The notes under the pieces: generated by a model
Seen by the model: the letters and a program-made list of their open reading frames with translations, nothing else
Told to the model about the DNA's origin: nothing
Database searches by the model: none
Shown: positions 35,752 through 50,300 of the stretch, one piece after another
Layout of the letters: each line of letters begins with the position of its first letter
Numbering within the stretch: position 1 is the first letter of the stretch
Made by a program: the position numbers and the translations under genes
Source: Apostichopus japonicus
Lineage: Eukaryota > Echinodermata > Holothuroidea > Aspidochirotida > Stichopodidae
DNA: 64,000 bases
NCBI RefSeq assembly: GCF_037975245.1
Contig: NC_092579.1
Location: 9,419,001-9,483,000, forward strand
Direction: 5' to 3'

Positions 35752-36231
35752 AAAAGTGCCAAAAAAGCAGCGGGGGAACATCTTTTGTGACCTGTTATCA
35801 ATCATAATCTAGTTTTTATGGCTTGCATGTTGAAAAGCATCAATGGAAGTACATGTGGTGAGAAAAGTGGGTCAATTGAGGAAATTTTAGACCCCTTTAG
35901 GCCTCCCAGGAGCAGCGTAGGAAATTTGTTTACCAATGAGTGAAGAGGTTTGTTTACAAGTGACGAAACGTTCCGGCTCGGAAAGCAAAAAATCTACATG
36001 GTCATGATACGGAAAATTGATAGTGCCATGAAAGGCCAACTTGTCAGCTATGCGGTGATGGGTAGCGTTTAGCTAGTGAAAACTTCTATCTAGACTTAGA
36101 GACCACATGACTGGGCGTATACTACCTAGGAACATAGACTTGTCAAATCGTTTCCTATGGAACGCCTAAAGGGCTGTAATTTTTTTGATAATTCACTATG
36201 TCGTCGAATATAATTTGACTGAAACTGAGAT
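35752..36231 (+). repeat. 480-bp segment, copy 3 (within array)
   Basis: Full length, with the same borders as copy 2. It separates the 17-monomer block from a 25-monomer block. In all three full copies the first short monomer starts at the same distance after the segment (ATG position 668 bp from the segment start). Confidence 0.93.
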
Positions 36232-36624
36232 ATCACCCGGGGTTCGAACCACGGATGCAAAAGAGAGTCTCGATCATCAGCTCGTACAGTGCGCCGAGCC
36301 ATCGCGCCACTGTATGGACTGAGATATTAGGCGGATTAATTAATACTTACAGCTCCCCGTGTAGGCACTTGCTGTAAAAGATCGGCAAAAGACGTCATCA
36401 CCCGGGGTTCGAACCACGGATGCAAAAGAGAGTCTCGATCATCAGCTCGTACAGTGCGCCGAGCCATCGCGCCACTGTATGGACTGAGATATTAGGCGGA
36501 TTAACTAATACTTACAGCTCCCCGTGTAGGCACTCGGCAAAAGACGTCATCACCCGGGGTTCGAACCACGGATGCAAAAGAGAGTCTCGATCATCAGCTC
36601 GTACAGTGCGCCGAGCCATCGCGC

Positions 36625-39600
36625 CACTGTATGGACTGAGATATTAGGCGGATTAATTAATACTTACAGCTCCCCGTGTAGGCACTTGCTGTAAAAGATC
36701 GGCAAAAGACGTCATCACCCGGGGTTCGAACCACGGATGCAAAAGAGAGTCTCGATCATCAGCTCGTACAGTGCGCCGAGCAATCGCGCCACTGTATGGA
36801 CTGAGATATTAGGCGGATTAATTAATACTTACAGCTCCCCGTGTAGGCACTTGCTGTAAAAGATCGGCAAAAGACGTCATCACCCGGGGTTCGAACCACG
36901 GATGCAAAAGAGAGTCTCGATCATCAGCTCGTACAGTGCGCCGAGCCATCGCGCCACTGTATGGACTGAGATATTAGGCGGATTAACTAATACTTACAGC
37001 TCCCCGTGTAGGCACTCGGCAAAAGACGTCATCACCCGGGGTTCGAACCACGGATGCAAAAGAGAGTCTCGATCATCAGCTCGTACAGTGCGCCGAGCCA
37101 TCGCGCCACTGTATGGACTGAGATATTAGGTGGATTAACTAATACTTACAGCTCCCCGGGTAGGCACTTGCTGTAAAAGATCGGCAAAAGACGTCATCAC
37201 CCGGGGTTCGAACCACGGATGCAAAAGAGAGTCTCGATCATCAGCTCGTACAGTGCGCCGAGCCATCGCGCCACTGTATGGACTGAGATATTAGGCGGAT
37301 TAACTAATACTTACAGCTCCCCGTGTAGGCACTCGGCAAAAGACGTCATCACCCGGGGTTCGAACCACGGATGCAAAAGAGAGTCTCGATCATCAGCTCG
37401 TACAGTGCGCCGAGCCATCGCGCCACTGTATGGACTGAGATATTAGGCGGATTAATTAATACTTACAGCTCCCCGTGTAGGCACTTGCTGTAAAAGATCG
37501 GCAAAAGACGTCATCACCCGGGGTTCGAACCACGGATGCAAAAGAGAGTCTCGATCATCAGCTCGTACAGTGCGCCGAGCCATCGCGCCACTGTATGGAC
37601 TGAGATATTAGGCGGATTAATTAATACTTACAGCTCCCCGTGTAGGCACTTGCTGTAAAAGATCGGCAAAAGACGTCATCACCCGGGGTTCGAACCACGG
37701 ATGCAAAAGAGAGTCTCGATCATCAGCTCGTACAGTGCGCCGAGCCATCGCGCCACTGTATGGACTGAGATATTAGGCGGATTAATTAATACTTACAGCT
37801 CCCCGTGTAGGCACTTGCTGTAAAAGATCGGCAAAAGACGTCATCACCCGGGGTTCGAACCACGGATGCAAAAGAGAGTCTCGATCATCAGCTCGTACAG
37901 TGCGCCGAGCCATCGCGCCACTGTATGGACTGAGATATTAGGCGGATTAACTAATACTTACAGCTCCCCGTGTAGGCACTTGCTGTAAAAGATCGGCAAA
38001 AGACGTCATCACCCGGGGTTCGAACCACGGATGCAAAAGAGAGTCTCGATCATCAGCTCGTACAGTGCGCCGAGCCATCGCGCCACTGTATGGACTGAGA
38101 TATTAGGCGGATTAACTAATACTTACAGCTCCCCGTGTAGGCACTTGCTGTAAAAGATCGGCAAAAGACGTCATCACCCGGGGTTCGAACCACGGATGCA
38201 AAAGAGAGTCTCGATCATCAGCTCGTACAGTGCGCCGAGCCATCGCGCCACTGTATGGACTGAGATATTAGGCGGATTAATTAATACTTACAGCTCCCCG
38301 TGTAGGCACTTGCTGTAAAAGATCGGCAAAAGACGTCATCTGCCGGGGTTCGAACCACGGATGCAAAAGAGAGTCTCGATCATCAGCTCGTACAGTGCGC
38401 CGAGCCATCGCGCCACTGTATGGACTGAGATATTAGGCGGATTAATTAATACTTACAGCTCCCCGTGTAGGCACTTGCTGTAAAAGATCGGCAAAAGACG
38501 TCATCACCCGGGGTTCGAACCACGGATGCAAAAGAGAGTCTCGATCATCAGCTCGTACAGTGCGCCGAGCCATCGCGCCACTGTATGGACTGAGATATTA
38601 GGCGGATTAACTAATACTTACAGCTCCCCGTGTAGGCACTCGGCAAAAGACGTCATCACCCGGGGTTCGAACCACGGATGCAAAAGAGAGTCTCGATCAT
38701 CAGCTCGTACAGTGCGCCGAGCCATCGCGCCACTGTATGGACTGAGATATTAGGTGGATTAACTAATACTTACAGCTCCCCGTGTAGGCACTTGCTGTAA
38801 AAGATCGGCAAAAGACGTCATCACCCGGGGTTCGAACCACGGATGCAAAAGAGAGTCTCGATCATCAGCTCGTACAGTGCGCCGAGCCATCGCGCCACTG
38901 TATGGACTGAGATATTAGGAGGATTAACTAATACTTACAGCTCCCCGTGTAGGCACTCGGCAAAAGACGTCATCACCCGGGGTTCGAACCACGGATGCAA
39001 AAGAGAGTCTCGATCATCAGCTCGTACAGTGCGCCGAGCCATCGCGCCACTGTATGGACTGAGATATTAGGCGGATTAATTAATACTTACAGCTCCCCGT
39101 GTAGGCACTTGCTGTAAAAGATCGGCAAAAGACGTCATCACCCGGGGTTCGAACCACGGATGCAAAAGAGAGTCTCGATCATCAGCTCGTACAGTGCGCC
39201 GAGCCATCGCGCCACTGTATGGACTGAGATATCAGGCGGATTAACTAATACTAACAGCTCCCCGTGAAGGCACTTGCTGTAAAAGATCGGCAAAAGACGT
39301 CATCACCCGGGGTTCGAACCACGGATGCAAAAGAGAGTCTCGATCATCAGCTCGTACAGTGCGCCGAGCCATCGCGCCACTGTATGGACTGAGATATCAG
39401 GCGGATTAACTAATACTTACAGCTCCCCGTGTAGGCACTTGCTGTAAAAGATCGGCAAAAGACGTCATCGCCCGGGGTTCGAACCACGGATGCAAAAGAG
39501 AGTCTCGATCATCAGCTCGTACAGTGCGCCGAGCCATCGCGCCACTGTATGGACTGAGATATCAGGCGGATTAACTAATACTTACAGCTCCCCGTGTAGG

Positions 39601-42600
39601 CACTTGCTGTAAAAGATCGGCAAAAGACGTCATCGCCCGGGGTTCGAACCACGGATGCAAAAGAGAGTCTCGATCATCAGCTCGTACAGTGCGCCGAGCC
39701 ATCGCGCCACTGTATGGACTGAGATATCAGGCGGATTAACTAATACTTACAGCTCCCCGTGTAGGCACTTGCTGTAAAAGATCGGCAAAAGACGTCATCG
39801 CCCGGGGTTCGAACCACGGATGCAAAAGAGAGTCTCGATCATCAGCTCGTACAGTGCGCCGAGCCATCGCGCCACTGTATGGACTGAGATATCAGGCGGA
39901 TTAACTAATACTTACAGCTCCCCGTGTAGGCACTTGCTGTAAAAGATCGGCAAAAGACGTCATCACCCGGGGTTCGAACCACGGATGCAAAAGAGAGTCT
40001 CGATCATCAGCTCGTACAGTGCGCCGAGCCATCGCGCCACTGTATGGACTGAGATATCAGGCGGATTAACTAATACTTACAGCTCCCCGTGTAGGCACTT
40101 GCTGTAAAAGATCGGCAAAAGACGTCATCGCCCGGGGTTCGAACCACGGATGCAAAAGAGAGTCTCGATCATCAGCTCGTACAGTGCGCCGAGCCATCGC
40201 GCCACTGTATGGACTGAGATATTAGGTGGATTAACTAATACTTACAGCTCCCCGTGTAGGCACTTGCTGTAAAAGATCGGCAAAAGTGCCAAAAAAGCAG
40301 CGGGGGAACATCTTTTGTGACCTGTTATCAATCATAATCTAGTTTTTATGGCTTGCATGTTGAAAAGCATCAATGGAAGTACATGTGGTGAGAAAAGTGG
40401 GTCAATTGAGGAAATTTTAGACCCCTTTAGGCCTCCCAGGAGCAGCGTAGGAAATTTGTTTACCAATGAGTGAAGAGGTTTGTTTACAAGTGACGAAACG
40501 TTCCGGCTCGGAAAGCAAAAAATCTACATGGTCTCGATCATCAGCTCGTACAGTGCGCCGAGCCATCGCGCCACTGTATGGACTGAGATATTAGGCGGAT
40601 TAACTAATACTTACAGCTCCCCGTGTAGGCACTTGCTGTAAAAGATCGGCAAAAGACGTCATCACCCGGGGTTCGAACCACGGATGCAAAAGAGAGTCTC
40701 GATCATCAGCTCGTACAGTGCGCCGAGCCATCGCGCCACTGTATGGACTGAGATATTAGGCGGATTAACTAATACTTACAGCTCCCCGTGTAGGCACTTG
40801 CTGTAAAAGATCGGCAAAAGACGTCATCACCCGGGGTTCGAACCACGGATGCAAAAGAGAGTCTCGATCATCAGCTCGTACAGTGCGCCGAGCCATCGCG
40901 CCACTGTATGGACTGAGATATTAGGCGGATTAATTAATACTTACAGCTCCCCGTGTAGGCACTTGCTGTAAAAGATCGGCAAAAGACGTCATCACCCGGG
41001 GTTCGAACCACGGATGCAAAAGAGAGTCTCGATCATCAGCTCGTACAGTGCGCCGAGCAATCGCGCCACTGTATGGACTGAGATATTAGGCGGATTAATT
41101 AATACTTACAGCTCCCCGTGTAGGCACTTGCTGTAAAAGATCGGCAAAAGACGTCATCACCCGGGGTTCGAACCACGGATGCAAAAGAGAGTCTCGATCA
41201 TCAGCTCGTACAGTGCGCCGAGCCATCGCGCCACTGTATGGACTGAGATATTAGGCGGATTAACTAATACTTACAGCTCCCCGTGTAGGCACTCGGCAAA
41301 AGACGTCATCACCCGGGGTTCGAACCACGGATGCAAAAGAGAGTCTCGATCATCAGCTCGTACAGTGCGCCGAGCCATCGCGCCACTGTATGGACTGAGA
41401 TATTAGGTGGATTAACTAATACTTACAGCTCCCCGGGTAGGCACTTGCTGTAAAAGATCGGCAAAAGACGTCATCACCCGGGGTTCGAACCACGGATGCA
41501 AAAGAGAGTCTCGATCATCAGCTCGTACAGTGCGCCGAGCCATCGCGCCACTGTATGGACTGAGATATTAGGCGGATTAACTAATACTTACAGCTCCCCG
41601 TGTAGGCACTCGGCAAAAGACGTCATCACCCGGGGTTCGAACCACGGATGCAAAAGAGAGTCTCGATCATCAGCTCGTACAGTGCGCCGAGCCATCGCGC
41701 CACTGTATGGACTGAGATATTAGGCGGATTAATTAATACTTACAGCTCCCCGTGTAGGCACTTGCTGTAAAAGATCGGCAAAAGACGTCATCACCCGGGG
41801 TTCGAACCACGGATGCAAAAGAGAGTCTCGATCATCAGCTCGTACAGTGCGCCGAGCCATCGCGCCACTGTATGGACTGAGATATTAGGCGGATTAATTA
41901 ATACTTACAGCTCCCCGTGTAGGCACTTGCTGTAAAAGATCGGCAAAAGACGTCATCACCCGGGGTTCGAACCACGGATGCAAAAGAGAGTCTCGATCAT
42001 CAGCTCGTACAGTGCGCCGAGCCATCGCGCCACTGTATGGACTGAGATATTAGGCGGATTAATTAATACTTACAGCTCCCCGTGTAGGCACTTGCTGTAA
42101 AAGATCGGCAAAAGACGTCATCACCCGGGGTTCGAACCACGGATGCAAAAGAGAGTCTCGATCATCAGCTCGTACAGTGCGCCGAGCCATCGCGCCACTG
42201 TATGGACTGAGATATTAGGCGGATTAACTAATACTTACAGCTCCCCGTGTAGGCACTTGCTGTAAAAGATCGGCAAAAGACGTCATCACCCGGGGTTCGA
42301 ACCACGGATGCAAAAGAGAGTCTCGATCATCAGCTCGTACAGTGCGCCGAGCCATCGCGCCACTGTATGGACTGAGATATTAGGCGGATTAACTAATACT
42401 TACAGCTCCCCGTGTAGGCACTTGCTGTAAAAGATCGGCAAAAGACGTCATCACCCGGGGTTCGAACCACGGATGCAAAAGAGAGTCTCGATCATCAGCT
42501 CGTACAGTGCGCCGAGCCATCGCGCCACTGTATGGACTGAGATATTAGGCGGATTAATTAATACTTACAGCTCCCCGTGTAGGCACTTGCTGTAAAAGAT

Positions 42601-43565
42601 CGGCAAAAGACGTCATCACCCGGGGTTCGAACCACGGATGCAAAAGAGAGTCTCGATCATCAGCTCGTACAGTGCGCCGAGCCATCGCGCCACTGTATGG
42701 ACTGAGATATTAGGCGGATTAATTAATACTTACAGCTCCCCGTGTAGGCACTTGCTGTAAAAGATCGGCAAAAGACGTCATCACCCGGGGTTCGAACCAC
42801 GGATGCAAAAGAGAGTCTCGATCATCAGCTCGTACAGTGCGCCGAGCCATCGCGCCACTGTATGGACTGAGATATTAGGCGGATTAACTAATACTTACAG
42901 CTCCCCGTGTAGGCACTCGGCAAAAGACGTCATCACCCGGGGTTCGAACCACGGATGCAAAAGAGAGTCTCGATCATCAGCTCGTACAGTGCGCCGAGCC
43001 ATCGCGCCACTGTATGGACTGAGATATTAGGTGGATTAACTAATACTTACAGCTCCCCGTGTAGGCACTTGCTGTAAAAGATCGGCAAAAGACGTCATCA
43101 CCCGGGGTTCGAACCACGGATGCAAAAGAGAGTCTCGATCATCAGCTCGTACAGTGCGCCGAGCCATCGCGCCACTGTATGGACTGAGATATTAGGAGGA
43201 TTAACTAATACTTACAGCTCCCCGTGTAGGCACTCGGCAAAAGACGTCATCACCCGGGGTTCGAACCACGGATGCAAAAGAGAGTCTCGATCATCAGCTC
43301 GTACAGTGCGCCGAGCCATCGCGCCACTGTATGGACTGAGATATTAGGCGGATTAATTAATACTTACAGCTCCCCGTGTAGGCACTTGCTGTAAAAGATC
43401 GGCAAAAGACGTCATCACCCGGGGTTCGAACCACGGATGCAAAAGAGAGTCTCGATCATCAGCTCGTACAGTGCGCCGAGCCATCGCGCCACTGTATGGA
43501 CTGAGATATTAGGCGGATTAACTAATACTTACAGCTCCCCGTGAAGGCACTTGCTGTAAAAGATC
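36625..43565. repeat. 4277-bp internal duplication in the array
   Basis: Short-monomer positions 36902, 37219, 38526 and 38843 recur at exactly +4277 (41179, 41496, 42803, 43120). Rare variants recur at the same offset: GAGCAATCGCG (36781 and 41058) and CCCCGGGTAGG (37156 and 41433). The exact ends of the duplication were not determined. Confidence 0.8.
40282..40533 (+). repeat. 480-bp segment, copy 4, truncated
   Basis: It keeps the left 252 bp and then joins the middle of a monomer at a shared GTC (segment ATGGTC / monomer GAGTCTCGATC). This is a deletion junction with three-base microhomology. No further copies of the segment occur in the remaining 23.5 kb of array. Confidence 0.93.
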
Positions 43566-46500
43566 GGCAAAAGACGTCATCACCCGGGGTTCGAACCACG
43601 GATGCAAAAGAGAGTCTCGATCATCAGCTCGTACAGTGCGCCGAGCCATCGCGCCACTGTATGGACTGAGATATTAGGCGGATTAACTAATACTTACAGC
43701 TCCCCGTGTAGGCACTTGCTGTAAAAGATCGGCAAAAGACGTCATCACCCGGGGTTCGAACCACGGATGCAAAAGAGAGTCTCGATCATCAGCTCGTACA
43801 GTGCGCCAAGCCATCGCGCCACTGTATGGACTGAGATATTAGGAGGATTAACTAATACTTACAGCTCCCCGTGTAGGCACTCGGCAAAAGACGTCATCAC
43901 CCGGGGTTCGAACCACGGATGCAAAAGAGAGTCTCGATCATCAGCTCGTACAGTGCGCCGAGCCATCGCGCCACTGTATGGACTGAGATATTAGGCGGAT
44001 TAATTAATACTTACAGCTCCCCGTGTAGGCACTTGCTGTAAAAGATCGGCAAAAGACGTCATCACCCGGGGTTCGAACCACGGATGCAAAAGAGAGTCTC
44101 GATCATCAGCTCGTACAGTGCGCCGAGCCATCGCGCCACTGTATGGACTGAGATATTAGGCGGATTAACTAATACTTACAGCTCCCCGTGTAGGCACTTG
44201 CTGTAAAAGATCGGCAAAAGACGTCATCACCCGGGGTTCGAACCACGGATGCAAAAGAGAGTCTCGATCATCAGCTCGTACAGTGCGCCGAGCCATCGCG
44301 CCACTGTATGGACTGAGATATTAGGCGGATTAACTAATACTTACAGCTCCCCGTGTAGGCACTTGCTGTAAAAGATCGGCAAAAGACGTCATCACCCGGG
44401 GTTCGAACCACGGATGCAAAAGAGAGTCTCGATCATCAGCTCGTACAGTGCGCCGAGCCATCGCGCCACTGTATGGACTGAGATATTAGGCGGATTAATT
44501 AATACTTACAGCTCCCCGTGTAGGCACTTGCTGTAAAAGATCGGCAAAAGACGTCATCACCCGGGGTTCGAACCACGGATGCAAAAGAGAGTCTCGATCA
44601 TCAGCTCGTACAGTGCGCCGAGCCATCGCGCCACTGTATGGACTGAGATATTAGGCGGATTAACTAATACTTACAGCTCCCCGTGTAGGCACTTGCTGTA
44701 AAAGATCGGCAAAAGACGTCATCACCCGGGGTTCGAACCACGGATGCAAAAGAGAGTCTCGATCATCAGCTCGTACAGTGCGCCGAGCCATCGCGCCACT
44801 GTATGGACTGAGATATTAGGCGGATTAACTAATACTTACAGCTCCCCGTGTAGGCACTTGCTGTAAAAGATCGGCAAAAGACGTCATCACCCGGGGTTCG
44901 AACCACGGATGCAAAAGAGAGTCTCGATCATCAGCTCGTACAGTGCGCCGAGCCATCGCGCCACTGTATGGACTGAGATATTAGGCGGATTAACTAATAC
45001 TTACAGCTCCCCGTGTAGGCACTTGCTGTAAAAGATCGGCAAAAGACGTCATCACCCGGGGTTCGAACCACGGATGCAAAAGAGAGTCTCGATCATCAGC
45101 TCGTACAGTGCGCCGAGCCATCGCGCCACTGTATGGACTGAGATATTAGGCGGATTAACTAATACTTACAGCTCCCCGTGTAGGCACTTGCTGTAAAAGA
45201 TCGGCAAAAGACGTCATCACCCGGGGTTCGAACCACGGATGCAAAAGAGAGTCTCGATCATCAGCTCGTACAGTGCGCCGAGCCATCGCGCCACTGTATG
45301 GACTGAGATATTAGGCGGATTAACTAATACTTACAGCTCCCCGTGTAGGCACTTGCTGTAAAAGATCGGCAAAAGACGTCATCACCCGGGGTTCGAACCA
45401 CGGATGCAAAAGAGAGTCTCGATCATCAGCTCGTACAGTGCGCCGAGCCATCGCGCCACTGTATGGACTGAGATATTAGGCGGATTAATTAATACTTACA
45501 GCTCCCCGTGTAGGCACTTGCTGTAAAAGATCGGCAAAAGACGTCATCACCCGGGGTTCGAACCACGGATGCAAAAGAGAGTCTCGATCATCAGCTCGTA
45601 CAGTGCGCCGAGCCATCGCGCCACTGTATGGACTGAGATATTAGGCGGATTAACTAATACTTACAGCTCCCCGTGTAGGCACTTGCTGTAAAAGATCGGC
45701 AAAAGACGTCATCACCCGGGGTTCGAACCACGGATGCAAAAGAGAGTCTCGATCATCAGCTCGTACAGTGCGCCGAGCCATCGCGCCACTGTATGGACTG
45801 AGATATTAGGCGGATTAACTAATACTTACAGCTCCCCGTGTAGGCACTTGCTGTAAAAGATCGGCAAAAGACGTCATCACCCGGGGTTCGAACCACGGAT
45901 GCAAAAGAGAGTCTCGATCATCAGCTCGTACAGTGCGCCGAGCCATCGCGCCACTGTATGGACTGAGATATTAGGCGGATTAACTAATACTTACAGCTCC
46001 CCGTGTAGGCACTCGGCAAAAGACGTCATCACCCGGGGTTCGAACCACGGATGCAAAAGAGAGTCTCGATCATCAGCTCGTACAGTGCGCCGAGCCATCG
46101 CGCCACTGTATGGACTGAGATATTAGGTTGATTAACTAATACTTACAGCTCCCCGTGTAGGCACTTGCTGTAAAAGATCGGCAAAAGACGTCATCACCCG
46201 GGGTTCGAACCACGGATGCAAAAGAGAGTCTCGATCATCAGCTCGTACAGTGCGCCGAGCCATCGCGCCACTGTATGGACTGAGATATTAGGCGGATTAA
46301 CTAATACTTACAGCTCCCCGTGTAGGCACTTGCTGTAAAAGATCGGCAAAAGACGTCATCACCCGGGGTTCGAACCACGGATGCAAAAGAGAGTCTCGAT
46401 CATCAGCTCGTACAGTGCGCCGAGCCATCGCGCCACTGTATGGACTGAGATATTAGGCGGATTAATTAATACTTACAGCTCCCCGTGTAGGCACTTGCTG

Positions 46501-47349
46501 TAAAAGATCGGCAAAAGACGTCATCACCCGGGGTTCGAACCACGGATGCAAAAGAGAGTCTCGATCATCAGCTCGTACAGTGCGCCGAGCCATCGCGCCA
46601 CTGTATGGACTGAGATATTAGGCGGATTAACTAATACTTACAGCTCCCCGTGTAAGCACTTGCTGTAAAAGATCGGCAAAAGACGTCATCACCCGGGGTT
46701 CGAACCACGGATGCAAAAGAGAGTCTCGATCATCAGCTCGTACAGTGCGCCGAGCCATCGCGCCACTGTATGGACTGAGATATTAGGCGGATTAATTAAT
46801 ACTTACAGCTCCCCGTGTAGGCACTCGGCAAAAGATGTCATCACCCGGGGTTCGAACCACGGATGCAAAAGAGAGTCTCGATCATCAGCTCGTACAGTGC
46901 GCCGAGCCATCGCGCCACTGTATGGACTGAGATATTAGGCGGATTAACTAATACTTACAGCTCCCCGTGTAGGCACTTGCTGTAAAAGATCGGCAAAAGA
47001 CGTCATCACCCGGGGTTCGAACCACGGATGCAAAAGAGAGTCTCGATCATCAGCTCGTACAGTGCGCCGAGCCATCGCGCCACTGTATGGACTGAGATAT
47101 TAGGCGGATTAATTAATACTTACAGCTCCCCGTGTAGGCACTTGCTGTAAAAGATCGGCAAAAGACGTCATCACCCGGGGTTCGAACCACGGATGCAAAA
47201 GAGAGTCTCGATCATCAGCTCGTACAGTGCGCCGAGCCATCGCGCCACTGTATGGACTGAGATATTAGGCGGATTAACTAATACTTACAGCTCCCCGTGT
47301 AGGCACTTGCTGTAAAAGATCGGCAAAAGACGTCATCACCCGGGGTTCG

Positions 47350-50300
47350 AACCACGGATGCAAAAGAGAGTCTTGATCATCAGCTCGTACAGTGCGCCGA
47401 GCCATCGCGCCACTGTATGGACTGAGATATTAGGCGGATTAACTAATACTTACAGCTCCCCGTGTAGGCACTTGCTGTAAAAGATCGGCAAAAGACGTCA
47501 TCACTCGGGGTTCGAACCACGGATGCAAAAGAGAGTCTCGATCATCAGCTCGTACAGTGCGCCGAGCCATCGCGCCACTGTATGGACTGAGATATTAGGC
47601 GGATTAACTAATACTTACAGCTCCCCGTGTAGGCACTTGCTGTAAAAGATCGGCAAAAGACGTCATCACCCGGGGTTCGAACCACGGATGCAAAAGAGAG
47701 TCTCGATCATCAGCTCGTACAGTGCGCCGAGCCATCGCGCCACTGTATGGACTGAGATATTAGGCGGATTAATTAATACTTACAGCTCCCCGTGTAAGCA
47801 CTCGGCAAAAGACGTCATCACCCGGGGTTCGAACCACGGATGCAAAAGAGAGTCTCGATCATCAGCTCGTACAGTGCGCCGAGCCATCGCGCCACTGTAT
47901 GAACTGAGATATTAGGCGGATTAACTAATACTTACAGCTCCCCGTGTAGGCACTTGCTGTAAAAGATCGGCAAAAGACGTCATCACCCGGGGTTCGAACC
48001 ACGGATGCAAAAGAGAGTCTCGATCATCAGCTCGTACAGTGCGCCGAGCCATCGCGCCACTGTATGGACTGAGATATTAGGCGGATTAATTAATACTTAC
48101 AGCTCCCCGTGTAGGCACTTGCTGTAAAAGATCGGCAAAAGACGTCATCACCCGGGGTTCGAACCACGGATACAAAAGAGAGTCTCGATCATCAGCTCGT
48201 ACAGTGCACCGAGCCATCGCGCCACTGTATGGACTGAGATATTAGGCGGATTAACTAATACTTACAGCTCCCCGTGTAGGCACTCGGCAAAAGACGTCAT
48301 CACCCGGGGTTCGAACCACGGATGCAAAAGAGAGTCTCGATCATCAGCTCGTACAGTGCGCCGAGCCATCGCGCCACTGTATGGACTGAGATATTAGGCG
48401 AATTAACTAATACTTACAGCTCCCCGTGTAGGCACTTGCTGTAAAAGATCGGCAAAAGACGTCATCACCCGGGGTTCGAACCACGGATGCAAAAGAGAGT
48501 CTCGATCATCAGCTCGTACAGTGCGCCGAGCCATCGCGCCACTGTATGGACTGAGATATTAGGCGGATTAATTAATACTTACAGCTCCCCGTGTAGGCAC
48601 TTGCTGTAAAAGATCGGCAAAAGACGTCATCACCCGGGGTTCGAACCACGGATGCAAAAGAGAGTCTCGATCATCAGCTCGTACAGTGCGCCGAGCCATC
48701 GAGCCACTGTATGGACTGAGATATTAGGTGGATTAACTAATACTTACAGCTCCCCGTGTAGGCATTTGCTGTAAAAGATCGGCAAAAGACGTCATCACCC
48801 GGGGTTCGAACCACGGATGCAAAAGAGAGTCTCGATCATCAGCTCGTACAGTGCGCCGAGCCATCGCGCCACTGTATGGACTGAGATATTAGGCGGATTA
48901 ACTTATACTTACAGCTCCCCGTGTAGGCACTTGCTGTAAAAGATCGGCAAAAGACGTCATCACCCGGGGTTCGAACCACGGATGCAAAAGAGAGTCTCGA
49001 TCATCAGCTCGTACAGTGCGCCGAGCCATCGCGCCACTGTATGGACTGAGATATTAGGCGGATTAACTAATACTTACAGCTCCCCGTGTAGGCACTTGCT
49101 GTAAAAGATCGGCAAAAGACGTCATCACCCGGGGTTCGAACCACGGATGCAAAAGAGAGTCTCGATCATCAGCTCGTACAGTGCGCCGAGCCATCGCGCC
49201 ACTGTATGGACTGAGATATTAGGCGGATTAACTAATACTTACAGCTCCCCGTGTAGGCACTTGCTGTAAAAGATCGGCAAAAGACGTCATCACCCGGGGT
49301 TCGAACCACGGATGCAAAAGAGAGTCTCGATCATCAGCTCGTACAGTGCGCCGAGCCATCGCGCCACTGTATGGACTGAGATATTAGGCGGATTAACTAA
49401 TACTTACAGCTCCCCGTGTAGGCACTTGCTGTAAAAGATCGGCAAAAGACGTCATCACCCGGGGTTCGAACCACGGATGCAAAAGAGAGTCTCGATCATC
49501 AGCTCGTACAGTGCGCCGAGCCATCGCGCCACTGTATGGACTGAGATATTAGGCGGATTAACTAATACTTACAGCTCCCCGTGTAGGCACTCGGCAAAAG
49601 ACGTCATCACCCGGGGTTCGAACCACGGATGCAAAAGAGAGTCTCGATCATCAGCTCGTACAGTGCGCCGAGCCATCGCGCCACTGTATGGACTGAGATA
49701 TTAGGCGAATTAACTAATACTTACAGCTCCCCGTGTAGGCACTTGCTGTAAAAGATCGGCAAAAGACGTCATCACCCGGGGTTCGAACCACGGATGCAAA
49801 AGAGAGTCTCGATCATCAGCTCGTACAGTGCGCCGAGCCATCGCGCCACTGTATGGACTGAGATATTAGGCGGATTAATTAATACTTACAGCTCCCCGTG
49901 TAGGCACTTGCTGTAAAAGATCGGCAAAAGACGTCATCACCCGGGGTTCGAACCACGGATGCAAAAGAGAGTCTCGATCATCAGCTCGTACAGTGCGCCG
50001 AGCCATCGCGCCACTGTATGGACTGAGATATTAGGCGGATTAACTAATACTTACAGCTCCCCGTGTAGGCACTCGGCAAAAGACGTCATCACCCGGGGTT
50101 CGAACCACGGATGCAAAAGAGAGTCTTGATCATCAGCTCGTACAGTGCGCCGAGCCATCGCGCCACTGTATGGACTGAGATATTAGGCGGATTAACTAAT
50201 ACTTACAGCTCCCCGTGTAGGCACTTGCTGTAAAAGATCGGCAAAAGACGTCATCACTCGGGGTTCGAACCACGGATGCAAAAGAGAGTCTCGATCATCA

